From contig NW_026622963.1 in NCBI RefSeq assembly GCF_023065955.2, positions 8,935,001 to 8,999,000 on the forward strand: a DNA stretch of 64,000 nt, in the 5' to 3' direction. The stretch is from Ursus arctos (taxonomy: Eukaryota; Chordata; Mammalia; Carnivora; Ursidae). Below, piece after piece: positions 29,690 through 43,039 of the stretch; position 1 is the stretch's first letter; each line of letters starts with the position of its first letter. The position numbers and the translations under genes were made by a program. The notes beneath the pieces were generated by a model. That model was not told the origin of the DNA. It did no database searches and saw only the letters and a list, made by a program, of their open reading frames with translations.

Positions 29690-29965
29690 TCAATGAATGC
29701 ATAATAAGAGATTGAGTGGGACTTGTCCTACTGCTACAGAATTGATGACTAAGGAGAAGCATCAAAACTAGCCCATATTCTTGGATGAGCGTACAGCATG
29801 GGGAACAGTCAACAGTGTTGTAATAACACCACGGTAACAGACGGTGACTCCACTTAACCGTGGTGAGCACCGCATGATGTACGGACCTGGCAATTCGCTA
29901 TGCTGTACACCTGAAATAAATACATTATAGCTCAACTGTGCTTCAATAATAAAACAATTTAAATA
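29690..29965 (+). mobile_element. L1 3'-end fragment
   Basis: 'gtacagcatggggaacagtcaacagtgttgtaataac', 'ggtgagcaccgcatgatgtac' and 'gctgtacacctgaaataaa...cttcaataataaaac' follow the L1 3'-UTR end order and finish in a poly(A)-like end. Another copy of the same 3' end lies at 36,640-36,755. Confidence 0.7.
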
Positions 29966-30009
29966 TATAAGTATTTTTTAAAAAGGATAGCTTTTCAATA
30001 CCTTTAAAT

Positions 30010-30620
30010 TAACTTGTACTTCGGAAGTGTTCACATACACTGATAACTAACAGTGACTGATACTTCAGTTTCAGTATCAAGATCGCGTTATCTTATTCAT
30101 AATATGTTCAAACCTTCCGAAGTGGTGCTGACTTTCCCTCCATCTCATCTGTCAAAGACTAAAAATAATATATGTAAGTCTGCCACCATATAACTGTGCT
30201 TCTGGCTATATTTCCTTATTTTTCCAGTTTTTGCTTCATTCATTTTGGAACTGCACTACGCTGCGTAAGAAGATCATGACAGCTTTGTCTTTCTCGTGGA
30301 TTCTACCTCTTACACCGTGATAAAAAGGAACTCTTGGTTTCATGTTTTTTTATTTGAATCTCATTTTCTGTAATGTTAATATTTCCACTTGTTCTCTCTA
30401 TTTATATACTTTCACCATATATATCCTTGTTCATTTTTGTTTTAACATTTCTGTACTACTTTGTTATATGTAGATCGTCTTTAAACAACGTATCACTAAA
30501 TTGTTTCTTAAATCTCTGCCTTTTAATGAGGATACTTAAAACTCTTGTGTTTAATACTACTGTAATTTTTACATTTACTGTCACAAATTATGGCTTACTT
30601 CAAAAAAAAGAACCCCAGAA
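30010..30620 (-). mobile_element. Possible antisense L1 remains
   Basis: A T-rich stretch with phrases such as 'tttttccagtttttgcttcattcattttgg' resembles the reverse complement of the L1 ORF2 region. It is strongly diverged; this could also be plain AT-rich intron. Confidence 0.35.
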
Positions 30621-31694
30621 TTCTTAAGAAAAGAAAAAAAAAGTTCATACAAATCAGAGGCACACAGTCCCTCTAGGGCTTATTATAAAAGGGAGCCCCA
30701 TCAAGCTATCTTATCCCCAAGTCATCACATTAACCCCTGCCAGTCTATAAAAGAGAAGACAGGATGAGAGGTGATAGGAAGGGTTATATTTGGCATGGCA
30801 TGCAGGCTTCCACCCTGCAGCGGAGTGGAACAGTCACCAAGAGAATCACTCAAAGACTGGGGGTGCCAAGAAGAAAATTTCTTTTTCCAGTGGCTATCGT
30901 TTCGGCAGGAAACTGGTTGATGTGCCGTATGCCTCTCAATCTTGGAAAACGGCTATTGGGAGATAAGGCAGAGGAGCCTATACTCCCACCATCTGAAGAG
31001 CCATGATGTTCAAGTTCCCTCTACCTAAGGGGGTTGCCTTCTGGGTGAGCAGACCCCAGCAGTAAAAATCATCTGTGGCTGGAGCTAAACAGGAAACAGA
31101 GAGGTTCAGTAAGAGTAGATCTCTCATATCTGAGAACTGGCCCCGTAAAGAACTCACACAAGTTCTTACAAGATCCAGGATCTGGATACCTGCCACACAG
31201 AGGCCCAGAAGCAGTGAAAACCAAGAGCAGACTATAGGAAAAGTCAGATGAGTGATACTTGTCCCCCTTCCTGACCCACATAGAAAAAAGAAAAACCCAG
31301 AACACAGAGCGAGGACAATCCCCTGCTCTCCTGCAGGCTAGGGAGAGGGGATGGGAGGTAAAACTGAGAATTTTGGAGTGGACTGAACTCAACTCTTTAA
31401 CAAAAAAGATGTCCAAGAAAGCTATGGGATCTGTCTAGAAAAGGGATCTGTGCTGAAATTAGTGTCTAGAAAAAAACTGAAAGCATTTTATCTTAGCCCT
31501 CAACCAAGTTTAGGCCGTTCAACAAACTAGTTTTCAAAGGCATCAACCTAGAAACCGCTTTTCTTTTCCCTAACCCTCTTTCGTTAAAAGTTTTGTTTCC
31601 CAAATGATTCACAGCTTGAAAGCAAGAGGAAATACTACTTGATTTCAAAGTTTTTTCACAATATAACAGATAATTAAGAGTTTGTGGGCATGAG

Positions 31695-31889
31695 GGGCGC
31701 CTGAGTGGCACAGCGGTTAAGCGTCTGCCTTCGGCTCAGGGCGTGATCCCGGCGTTCTGGGTTCGAGCCCCACATCAGGCTCCTCTGCTATGAGCCTGCT
31801 TCTTCCTCTCCCACTCCCCTGCTTGTGTTCCCTCTCTCACTGGCTGTCTCTATCTCTGTCAAATAAATAAATAAAATCTTAAAAAAAAA
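31695..31889 (+). mobile_element. Can-SINE (SINEC), 19-bp target-site duplication
   Basis: Head GGGCGCCTGAGTGGCACAGC, and tail AATAAATAAATAAAATC plus A-run. The longest duplication in the window, AAGAGTTTGTGGGCATGAG, lies at 31,676-31,694 and 31,890-31,908 with no mismatch. Confidence 0.97.
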
Positions 31890-31934
31890 AAGAGTTTGTG
31901 GGCATGAGAAGAATAGGAAATGAAAATATCCACT

Positions 31935-32129
31935 AATGGGGTGCCTGGGTGGCTCAGCTGGTTAAGCTTCTGCCTTCATGGCCCAGGTCATGATCCCAGG
32001 GTCCTGCCTCGCGTCGGGCTCCCTGCTCAACGGGGAAACTGCTTCTACTCCCTCTGCCGCTCCCCCTGCTTGTGTTCTCTGGCCCTATCTCTCTGTCAAA
32101 TAAAAATAAAATCTTAAAAAAAAGAAAAA
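31935..32129 (+). mobile_element. Can-SINE (SINEC), 13-bp target-site duplication
   Basis: Head GGGGTGCCTGGGTGGCTCAG, from a different subfamily than its neighbour 45 bp upstream. Perfect direct repeats GAAAATATCCACT lie at 31,922-31,934 and 32,130-32,142. The two SINEs are separate insertions in the same orientation. Confidence 0.96.
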
Positions 32130-32389
32130 GAAAATATCCACTGAGGAATCAAGGAATCAAGGGCTCTCCTACCCAGAGACCAGTAGAGAGAAATGACCAT
32201 TGCTTGCCAGCACAACTAAGTATTTTATTGACTTTTCAGGGCCCGCTCTGAAAATACTCAACATCTCCCTTCTTCATCATGACCCCTTACTAATGGGTTT
32301 CTGAAATCTAGTCATTGTTGTTAATGTTAGAGTCCCTGTCACCACCTGACGTTATCATTATTGAGAGATCATGGAGTGGGAAGAACCAT

Positions 32390-32520
32390 GGACTTGAAAT
32401 AAAAAAACTGGATTTGACCCTTCCTTGGTTTTGTCATTGATTTACCTTGGTTAATATGTAATCTTCCTGAAGAAGCAGATTAGATTACCTCCTTGGTCCC
32501 TTCTGATTCTGACTACTGAC
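32390..32520 (+). repeat. MIR-like fragment
   Basis: 'gacttgaaataaaaaaactggatttgacc' and 'ttgattctgac'-type wording are in MIR order, but diverged. Confidence 0.4.
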
Positions 32521-33195
32521 AATCAGAGAGGACGCCTGAGAAATACAGTACTGGGCATGCAAGGCCTGGGGACAGAAGGAATGGACGACACCCTCTCTGA
32601 CAGAAAGAGAGACTGGCCAAACATCAGAAATCAGAGAGTGAGAGTCTAAAACCTGGACTCCCTCTGCACCATCAAGAATCATCCCACCGATCAGGAAAGA
32701 TGTTTTCTTTGACCTCCTCAGGAGCAGACACTGTCAGATTTCCAATGTCCAAGGCTGCCCTTGCACCTCACCATGTTGCCTCCATCCCTAATCAGCACTC
32801 CCTGTGTTCCTAGAATATACTAGTAATTGCCCTCATCACCCTGTCTTCCCCCCAAACCAGAAATGTGTATTAAGACTACTTCAAGAGCAATATTTGCTCT
32901 AGGACAAATGGACTAGAATAATAAAAAAAGTTTAAGATTGGGGTCAGCTCTTTCAGTTTCCCATCTTGAAGGCAAACCAGTCTAATCCCTTTGCAGACAG
33001 CCAGCTTTAACAACTCATGTAGGGATTCCATGCTGGACAGAGACTGTCGGTCACCTCCAGACTGAGAATGTAACCGTTTGCGACTAGAAAGGGTGACCCA
33101 AACCAGGCCAGTATGGCAGGTTACAGCAACTGGTCCAGATGTCTGGACCTCCCAGGAGAAACTCCAGCAACCAGAGACCCAGGGAGAGAGAATCA

Positions 33196-33408
<213 letters not shown>

Positions 33409-33906
33409 TCACGTACGGACTCAGAGCTCTGCTTCTAATACAGCCAATCCCTAGGCCTATCCTCATAGTCATTTTGATAACATGCATTTCAGGTCAGAAC
33501 AGAGCAATGGAACCAATCCATCCCCTATGTCCCACCCACCAAAGCAGCCCAAGCAGATACCAGGATTGCTATATGTGAAGTTCTGCTAACAACGTAGCTG
33601 GTTCTCTAACCTCCTAGAAGAGGGTTCAACTGCCCTAAATTAAAACATCCTTAAAAAAAAAAATGCACACAGAAGCTATTATCACCTCCTCTTCCAATTA
33701 TGGTTTTTTTTCTTAAAATGTCTGCACTAATAACAATTATGGATAATATCAAATGTCATACATTCCTTTAAGGAAATGAGAGATCCCTAAGATCAAACAC
33801 CTAAAATCAAGTCCCATGGCAAGGTATGTAAAACAATGATTGCCTGGAGAAGCAATCTGATGAGTACCAGTGGGCAGCGCTCTCCCAGGAAAGAGAAAAT
33901 CCAGCA

Positions 33907-33994
33907 AACTGGTCTTCATAAGGGGTAAGAAAGGAATAAATAGGAAATTCAACTGGTCTTCATAAGGGGTAAGAAAGGAATAAAGAGGAAATTC
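33907..33994. repeat. 44-bp tandem duplication (two copies)
   Basis: Two adjacent copies of a 44-bp unit beginning AACTGGTCTTCATAAGGGGT (33,907-33,950 and 33,951-33,994) differ at one base (T versus G in AATAAA[T/G]AGG). The near identity implies a recent slippage or unequal-exchange event. Confidence 0.95.
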
Positions 33995-35004
33995 AACCAG
34001 TGTCCCAAGAGATTTAATTAACAGTTTAAGAATAGGACCTGTACACCTGACCCACAGTCATCTCAACAAACCCAATCTTGGGGGACCTTCCACACATGCT
34101 AGACGTTGCTGGTCTTCTGTGTTCTAAGGGATCACTTAGAAAGAAACAGCACCGTGGTTTATAAAAATTAGATAAGTTTCAAGGATCCAAGAAGCCAGAG
34201 ATTGGGGCTAATTCTTTGAATTTAGTCTCCTTTGATCTTAACTGTACTTTCCACCATACCTCCTCCTCACCAGTTACAGTAACGTGAAAGCAATAAAACT
34301 CAGAGTAGGCCAGATGCCACTTTGTCGGCCGAGATAGGAAAGAGAATCAATAAGCCTGGTCCAAATTCCAGTTTTGCTTGTTCTTTAATTATTCTGTGCT
34401 TCAGTTCTACACCCATTATCAAGTGAAGATAATTCTAGCGCCTACCTACATCCAGCGTCCTTGGATAGGTAATATTTAAAACATTCATCTTGCAACATAA
34501 AAGCCTATAGCATTATATTATAGCATGGGCTTGTCCCATGTTCCCCCTCTAAATAGCTTGGTTTTTCTTGGCTTAAAAAATAATCCAAAGTCCTGCTTCT
34601 TCTCAGACTGTGCTTCCCAGCCCACTTCCAAAGGCACCTGGACAGAAATGGAATGAACAAGGTCCCAAGCTGTCTCTATAACCACTGCCTGCCTAACTGA
34701 AGCCTGCTCGGTACTGCTCGGTGTGAGGGGTTTTCTAAAAAGGATGTTATAAAGGAAATAGCTTTTTCCCCCCAGGCAAACTTCCTCACTGCAGAAGGGA
34801 GCCGGCCAGCTGGCTCCATCTTGTTCCCACCACACCAGATTTCTCCCAAAGCCACTTGGTCACGCTCAGCCTACCGTTCCACCTTTACTAAACAGTCAAG
34901 ACTATCTTAGGTCCTCCAAGAGGCAAGCTCCATGGCAATACACGAACTAAAACACCGTCAGGGGAAGACACGACAAGCAGGAGCTACCACACTTTGCTTC
35001 TAGT

Positions 35005-35915
35005 TGTTTCATGTGTCTGACAAACATTCAGCACCTACCATATGCCAAATACAGCAGAGTGGTGGGGGGAAGGCCTTTCTGTTGAGGTGGATTTTCGCAC
35101 AGTCATGAAGAAAGCAAGGAGCAGCACACTCCTGTATCCGTGGGAAGAACACTCCAAAATAAAAGACAAGCCTTGAGGCAGAGGTGTGCTTGTTATGGAC
35201 AAGGAACAGCATGGAGGAGTTTGGCTGAAGCTCAGTAAGCAAGGCGAAAATGGCAGGAGATGAAATGAGAGTGAATGGAGCCCAGATCGAATTGGACTTT
35301 GCAGGCCACCGCGATGACTCTGGCATTTATTCTGAGTCAGCTAGGAAACCACCGGTAAATACCAAGCACTGGTACGGAATGATCTTCATGTTTTAACAGG
35401 CTCCCTCCAGCTGCTACGTAGACAATTGTGTAGAGAGACAACAGTGGAAGCAAGACCATTTAGGAAGCTGTTAAGAGTAATACAGGGAAGGAAGGAGGTG
35501 GTTTGGATGAGGGAAAGAGCAGTAAAAGTGAGGAGATTCTGATACATTTTATAGGCTGAGTTAATGTACTTGTTAATGGAGTAGATGTGGGATCCAAGAG
35601 AAAAAAGAGGCAGGAATGACTCTATAAAGTTTCTGGCTTGAATAATTCTAAGAAGGGAGTTGCCAGTTCCTAAGATAAGGAAAACCACAGAAGAATCAGG
35701 GTGAGGTTGTTTGTTGTTGTTGTTGGCTTGTTTTTATTTTGTTTTGTTTAGGGACGGAGGAGCAACGGTGGTAGTAAAAGCCAGGACAGGGGACGCTTAA
35801 GCTATTTCTTTAACATCCACGTGCAGCTGTCAAGTAGACAGCTGAGCACCCAGTCTGGAGCTCAGGACAGTAGTCTAGGATGGAGACGTAAATTTTAGAA
35901 ATCAGCATGTGTGTG
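35005..35915 (-). mobile_element. Long L2 fragment, antisense
   Basis: 'cattcagcacctaccatatgcc', 'ggaacagcatggaggagtttggctg', 'ttgcaggccaccgcgatgac' and 'caagtagacagctgagcacc' occur in the order of the reverse complement of an L2 element, from the 3' end inwards over about 900 bp. Diverged but continuous. Confidence 0.65.
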
Positions 35916-36639
35916 ACATACTTTTCCACTTTCATTCTCCTTTCCCCACAGAGAATACCCACTCTGGCCCAGTTATCTAACTAATTCCAATAGCACTGTG
36001 AAGTCCGTACCGTCAGCTTTTACCTGGAGGACTCATCCCAAGACTGCACATCAGAACCACATAGAAGGCTAAAAGCTGAGTCGGCTTATGATGCCACGGC
36101 CACTAAGAAGCTGCTATTCTGAAAGGATGCAGACCAGAAGGCCAAGACCTGAGGAGAGGGACGGGGACGGTCTTCACTCCTACCGTGGTGTTTAGGAGGA
36201 GAACATCACTTCCCGTTTTCCTTTATCTACTTTGGTATTCTACAGAGGCTTCTGTTTACAGATGTGAACGTGGCCTTAAAGGCTACCATGCACAGAGACT
36301 GCTAGGAACTTAGCTACCCTCATCACGCTTTGTTGGCCATATTTACACAGTGTGAACCTACAGGGAAGAGTCTTCAATGGTTAGATCTACTGCTGCTTTC
36401 TCCTCAGCTTAGCGAAGAATATTGAATGAAGCTCTGATTATGCACCCTTGGGATGGTGGAAGTATCGCTAGTATTGTGGGCAGACAGAGAATTAACCCAA
36501 GCCACATCGCTCCATCCCGAAAGGAGGGATTATAACAAATATTACTTTAGCCTCTGAGTCAATGAAAAGTTTTTTCACGTCTCTCTATCCTTAGTGGTAG
36601 CTGCTCAATCAGAAAGCCTTGTCCCCAGATGGTTCCCAC

Positions 36640-36755
36640 ACTTGTGGTGGACATCGCATGATGCACAAACTTGTCAAGTGACAAAGCTGTATACCTGAAA
36701 CTAATGTGACACTGCGTGTCAACTATACTCAAATAGTATTAAAAAAAAAAAAAGA
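36640..36755 (+). mobile_element. L1 3'-end fragment with A-rich tail
   Basis: 'ggtggacatcgcatgatgcac', 'gctgtatacctgaaactaatgtg' and 'tcaactatactcaaatag' followed by an A/GAA-rich tail to about 36,780. Same 3' end as the copy at 29,690-29,965. Confidence 0.75.
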
Positions 36756-36899
36756 AGAAGAAGAAGAAAAAAGAAAAAAACATGGTTGCAAGGGTGGAGA
36801 AAGAAAAGCTAAGCAGGACAGTGGATCCACAGCAGGAAAGGTCACCAGACTCTCAGAGCACATGTAAGCACTGGTAAGAGAGCAAGGGGGGTCCATTAG

Positions 36900-37390
36900 G
36901 GCTCAGAGTCCTCTCATGGTGGTTTTTAAATAGTCTCCAAAGTCTCTGATAGTCTTCCCTTCAAGAAGTGAAGCATTAATTGCTCCCTCCTCTCGAGTGT
37001 GGCCTAGTGACAGTATTCTAATGAATGAATGAAATAAAGCCGAAGTAAAGGTATGCAACTTTGGACAGTTCACAAAAGACAGTGTGGCTTTCTCCTTGCT
37101 TTCTCTTGGATCACACAGTCTGGGGAAGCTTAGCTGTCATACCACGAGGACACTGAAACAGCCTATGACAAAAGCCCACATAGTGCGGAACGAAGGCCTC
37201 TGCCAACAGCAGCCGTGTAAGGCAGCCACCCAGGAAACCGATCCTCCAGGCCCAGGCAAGCTTTTGGAAGACTGCACCTGACAGACCCTGAGCCACCTCA
37301 CTAACCGGCTCCCTAATTCCTGACCCACAGAACCTATGAGGTAGTGTTTTTTTGTTTTAAGTCACTAAGTTTGGGGATAATTTAACCACC
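36900..37390 (+). mobile_element. MaLR-type LTR remains (MLT1-like)
   Basis: The end 'gacccacagaacctatgagg...ttgttttaagtcactaagtttggggataattta' is the typical 3' part of an MLT1 LTR. Upstream wording (acaaaagacagtgtggctttctccttg) fits the LTR body. It is a solo, decayed LTR with no internal retroviral genes nearby. Confidence 0.7.
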
Positions 37391-37734
37391 CAATGAAGAA
37401 GGCATTACCCCATTTACAGAGACTGGGAAACTCAAGTTTGGAAGTCATTTAACATCTAAAATTACATTGCCAGTAAATAGTAAAGCTAGAAACCAAATTC
37501 AGGACTGATTCCAGAGGCCATGTTTTTTGTACTTTACTACATAAAAGGGAAAATAAACCAAACTAGGACTGAGTCCATAAAAAAGAAAAATACGCAATAT
37601 GCATTACAACTGCACAGAAAAGTGCCCAAATGCTATCTTTGCTTGTAGAGGTGCTAGAACGCTCTAGACCTGAGGTGGATTGACTTAGCTGTCGGAGTTT
37701 AACTACTCCATATACTGTAATATAAATAAAAAGA

Positions 37735-37950
37735 GCTTTGGACTTTAAGTCAGAGAAATTTAGGCTCCATTGAGACTATGACTCACCAACTGAATAACCC
37801 GAGGTGGGTCATTTAAAATCCTTTGAGTTTCAGTACTCACTTTTGTAAAATGGGAGTAATACTCACATAATTCACAGAGGTCTTGTGAGGACTGAAATAT
37901 ATCTGTACCAATCTAGCACATGATTGGAGCTCAGGGTCAAAAATAAACAT
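37735..37950 (+). repeat. MIR element
   Basis: 'agctttggactttaagtcagag', 'ttcagtactcacttttgtaaaatgggagtaatac' and 'cacagaggtcttgtgaggactgaa' are in MIR order, sense. Confidence 0.8.
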
Positions 37951-39029
37951 TTAAATTGAGCTATTAGTCAGGGAAAGGAAAGGCGAGGCATAGACTCTGA
38001 CATTGAGTTCTAAGAAATCAAAGAGATGCTGATTAACGTGTTTTCTCTCTGCTGATATAAACAGGACTTTTGTTTGTAACTCTAATAAGGTTTAATCAGG
38101 TCAGATACTCACAAATTTTGATTAATGGCCTATTTATATTGAAAAAGGTGCTTCACCTTCTATGGGCTTGCCATTTTATAAGGAACTGCGTAACTGGGGT
38201 CAGTTGCTCAAAGGTAGGTCTGAGGCATCTGATAGAGCCAAATACTCCTTACTTCCCCTTACCCTCTCAGGGAGGCAGAGAGAGTAAGAGAGACCTCTAA
38301 AGGAGATCACAGATCCACTCGGGAATTAACTTGCTCTCTGGGGTTGTCAGCCACGTACTCTAATATTAGACATCAGTTAATGGCTATCCTCCAGTATCCT
38401 GATGAATGGCAACACAGGGGTTCCAAGAGTCTTAGTTACCCAACACCTGACCCAATTTTGTTATCTGGGCCCACGGCTGAGGACTAACACATGTGCCTCA
38501 GTACCCTCTAGTGCCTGCCCAGCCTGCACTTAGAGCAAAGCATCCAGCTTCTCTGTCACACTGACGGCTGTAGAAAGTGTCCACCTAGGCAATGGGGGCA
38601 TGTTCAGCTGAAGCGGACATTAAATAAAGTTAAACACAACAGGCTAAGAACGGGGTCATGGTATGGGGTTTCTTACATGGACTGCTTATTTGGTGCTCAC
38701 TTTTTCAAAGCAAATTCATAACCTTACAACTCATTTTTCATCTTTGCTGCAGGCAAACGTAGAGGTCTGGTTGAAGGCAGAGAAAGAGAGAGAGTTAAGA
38801 TTTACTATTAAGCCAAGGGCTAAGCCCAAGAAGCAATATGAGATAGGTCACAATGGAAGCAAAAAGGATGGTGGCTTGTGGCTCAAGAAGCCTTCTCCAC
38901 ACATAGTAGATTCATCATTCATCTGAAGACGACAGCAGTCTGGGACTTGCGCTGCCCTCTGCAGACAAGGCTTTTCCCTTTCCTGCAGGTGCGAGCACTG
39001 AGTGGATGGCAACTGAAGTCTCCTCTAAG

Positions 39030-39140
39030 ACAGTGATTCTAACCTTGGCTAGATACTAATCACCCGGGGTGCTCTTGAAAAGCCTGATGTCCAGGCCACG
39101 GTGCCCACACATTAAATCAAGTTTGAGAACCACTGCTCTC
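39030..39140. repeat. MER5-like DNA transposon fragment
   Basis: 'cagtgattctaaccttggct' at one end and 'tttgagaaccactg' at the other look like the two terminal inverted repeats of a MER5A/B (hAT-Charlie) element with an internal deletion. Confidence 0.6.
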
Positions 39141-39369
39141 ATACCTTTCCCGGTACCAGTGTTTGAGGGGAGCAGAAGGAGGAACTGTCCCTTGAGACAG
39201 CGAGATGAGTGAATGGAGGTATGCTGGGCACTAATGGGACACTCCCAAAGTTGACATGTTGACACAGCCACTACCATGAAGAAAAGAAGCTTAGAGATCA
39301 TTTCCTTCAATAACCCAACCTCACCTTTGGGTTCTCCCTCTTCCTTATAAGGGAACCACAGACTGTTGG

Positions 39370-39545
39370 AGCCTTACAGGAACTCTAAGACCATCTATCT
39401 CATCCCGCTTCATCACACACTTGTGGAAGCTGAGGCCCAAGGGAAGACAGTGAAAGACAGCAAATGGTTAGGGCCATTGCAAGTTTAATGGCAAGGCAGG
39501 ATTAGAACCCATTTCTTCTAACTCTCAGTCCAAGACCTTCCGCTG
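39370..39545 (-). repeat. MIR-like fragment, antisense
   Basis: 'tggaagctgaggcccaagggaag', 'aaggcaggattagaaccca' and 'ctctcagtccaagacctt' follow the antisense MIR-type order. Confidence 0.5.
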
Positions 39546-39560
39546 TTATATGGTGAACTC

Positions 39561-39820
39561 TGCAACACGGCTTAGTGCTTAGGAACACAGGCTCTGGCAC
39601 GAGACTGCCTGGGTGAGAACCCTCGTTCCATGAGTTACCTGTCATGCTGGGCCAGTCATCTAATTCCCCGGAGCCTGCATGTTCTTCCCTGGAAAGTGGA
39701 AATAATATGGCATCTCCATCCAAGAGCTGTGAAGTCTACAGGGGAGGACAGGAAGGGTAATGCACCCAGCACAGAGCCTGGCACGCAGTTAGTGTGCAAC
39801 GTCAGCCGTTCTCATTAAGG
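39561..39820 (+). repeat. MIR element, near full length
   Basis: 'gcttaggaacacaggctctggcacgagactgcctgggtgagaacc', the core region, and 'cccagcacagagcctggcacgcagttagtgtgcaac' at the 3' end give almost a whole MIR in sense orientation. Confidence 0.9.
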
Positions 39821-42800
39821 AAGGTCAGGGTAGCACCCTGAAGAGGGGAAAAGAGAGAATGGGTATGGTTATTTGGGCTGAGGTTGATGCTCAAAATGTT
39901 CTAGCAGCTTCAAGGTATTATTATTTTGCTTTCAAAGACTTCTCAAGTATGGGTTCTGAGTCAGAACCAGCTTTGACATAAGCTCTAACCTAAAGGATGT
40001 CAGAACCTCTAAGCATCCGTGCCTATCAACCTAGCTACCTATCAAATAAATAACCATGAAAATGCTCTGCAAGCTGAAGCGCCATGCAGATGAAGAGATG
40101 TGCAGTATTACTCTTAATGATATCGTCGTCACCATACAGTCCGTCTCGGCCAGTTTGAACTTTAATATATCTCTTGTAAGGCCGTATTACAGAGTAGGAA
40201 ACAAGGATGCAGAACAAGGTCACTTCTAGAAATCCTAACATTTAATCGTAATATTAAAATACAAAGAAAGCTGAGAAGTATGGAGGGAAAAACAAGATCA
40301 GTCTCAGCTCTGGTAGCCCCCAAAAGACTGAAACTCACTTGAAATGCCCAGTGAGCAGGGAGAGAGAATGGTGAGCCTAATAAAACGAGTAAGACGCTCA
40401 ACGCAGACCTTCCTCGGTCTGGGATGTACTTTTCATAAGAGGCAGTAGCGTGTTTGTTGCAGAGGATTTAGTGACCACCAAAATCCTTTTCTAAAAACAG
40501 AATAAAATTCAAATTCCTTACTTGATTAATCAAAAAACTGAGTGATGAGGGTTTGGGAGTCAAGAGGCTGAGTTTCTCTTTTTTGTAAATTACAGACATT
40601 TTTCATGTGCTTTGTTATGAGCATTTTTTTTAATTTTAGAAAAGGAAGAAAGTGGAAGAGGAAGGGAGTAAGAGAAAGGTTAAAGAATTACAGAAACAGA
40701 AAATCCAAGATCTATCCATTCCCAAATACTCTACAGCAAGCTGTGGAGTCTCTGGAAGACATAACCCCTGAAAAGCCAAAAGGCTGGGGAAAGAGATGCC
40801 TGCCCAGAGTTATGGAAGTGGATCCCCAGACAGGCTGGGCCACGGGGCAGAGGTCCCACTAAGGTCTAGTCATGGCTGTTTCCTCTCCCCTGGCCAGCCC
40901 CGCTCCATCTTTCACCCCCAGCATCGGCTCAGGTCACTTGCCAGATACCTAAGAAATGTAATCCTACAAAGTAATAGTATCTTCCTGTTTACACTGTGCC
41001 ATGTTCTTGGCCTTTAAAAAAAAGTAAAAACAAAAAAAACAAAAAACCCTACTTCAGATGCAAGGCCTTCCCCACTCCATGTAGACATTGCCATCCTCAA
41101 AATTCCTTTCTCAACAGGGATCAACAGGCTAGAGTGGAAAAACACTGACACCTCAGGTCTGTTCCTCCCTCTGACTCCTTCAGCCTTCTTTTCTCCTGCG
41201 CACCGTAAGCAGCGTGAGATGTGGTGATCTGCTCTACAGCGCCCGGTTCTGGTCTAGTCTAAGCCCTTCACTCCCCGCAGTGCCAAGTCCAAACAACACC
41301 CCAGGGAGGAGGTGCTGAACTGCAGTAAAAGCCAAATGGGGAAGAAAAGGACCGAGGGCTGCAGAATAGGTGCTAAAGAATCCTACCTGTACGGTGTAAA
41401 TGATGCTGCCCTGAAAAATGCCAAGTTCGTTAAACCACAAAGGAAGATCCTTAGAGACTCCTTTCGGCAGAGGTCACTTATGGTTCTTGAATCTCTCTCA
41501 AGTACAACTACCTCTTTACCTGTATTACTCGGCAGATTTTTCAAATCTTTATAGCTATAAAAAGCTAACTGTCTTTTTACCTCACCACAGAGGCACTGAG
41601 GAAATAAAACCAGCGTTTATATGAAAATGCTTTGGCAATCAATCTCTCTCTCTCAATGCAAGGCAGTTTGCAACGCCAACCACCTAGCTTAGAATATGAT
41701 CCTGGGCTTATGGCAAATCTTTTTAAAGTTAAACAGAAAAAAACAAATGTTCAGTCTTTACCAGACTAAACTAATTATCACCTGAAAGACATTAAATGTC
41801 CAGCTGTCTTCTATCCAGGTGTTAAGGGGGACAGAAAGACTGGAATTCCTTGTGAATTTTCTTGAGAGACCAACCGATCTGTCCGAGCTAATCACAGAAT
41901 ACACTTTAGGATTTTATGAAAGAGAATTCTATTAAGGTCTACTCCTTTAAAAGCAGGATATCACCACCTGCCCCATCTTCCTCACAGAGCTGGGGGGCAG
42001 GAAAATGCAGCAGCGCAGCGCACACACGGTCACGATGGTAAGCTGTCACGGCAGTTTTAACTTCCTCTGAAAATGCTCCTGCCGGCAGCCTCCTCTTCTC
42101 TGCCCTTCGAGACCACTACCTCCTATCTGCTAAACGGAATGTGAGGAAAAGATGCCTCGGGGGACACTAAAGCCCACCTCTTGGGCAGCCAACCCAATGG
42201 GAAACCACCTCTGCCCCCACTCCTGCCAGCGCTGCTAGAAATGAGAGCCAGGTCCCCAGGCTCCCAGTGAAGCCAGCACTTCCAGCTGCATGTAACTACC
42301 CTCCAGGCTTGGGGAGGACGGCTAACTACACACAGCACTCTCCCTCCCTCACCCATCCTGTTACCTCCGCACTTGGAACTTTGTGACAAAGGCTCAGCCT
42401 GGAATGCTGCAGGGCCTCCAGTATCTCATGGGGGAGTAAACATTTCCCCATGTAGCCTGGCTCACCCAGGCAAGGAAAGACACTTGGCTGGCTTAGAGAA
42501 AAGGCCTTCTCATACCTTCATCCTTACGTTGAACAAATGTGTCATCCTTCAAAAACAGAGATAAACCCAGACCTCTCCAAGAAAAGCCCCGAATGAATCA
42601 AATCCGAGGTTCCCTGGCCTGTGTGGACTGTAATCATACCACTGTGACTCAACCCCCTCAGGCATTTAGAATTCAATCTGGCAGCTGGAGGAGACACTGG
42701 CTGTCCTTACCTCGACTTACAAGTCAGGGCTGTGTCAGCAAGACACTACTTTCATTCAGTAACAACATATAATTGAAACTTAGAATCTAAGCCTTTCTTT

Positions 42801-43039
42801 AATCTGAACTTCTAGTCTTCTAATTATTTTAAGAAAGATCTGAATATCTGCTATTATAGGATCTTCCCATTTCCTAAATTTATCCTTTCAGCTGCTAAGC
42901 ATCGCCTATGGATTTAAAGAACAAATGTGTATCCTTCCTAAGCAAAATGAAGAAGACCGAAAAAAAAACAACCCCTCTTCAGTCTAACCTCAAACGGTAG
43001 CCCCGCCTTCCCCTGGACATTCCATAAAATGGAAAAACA

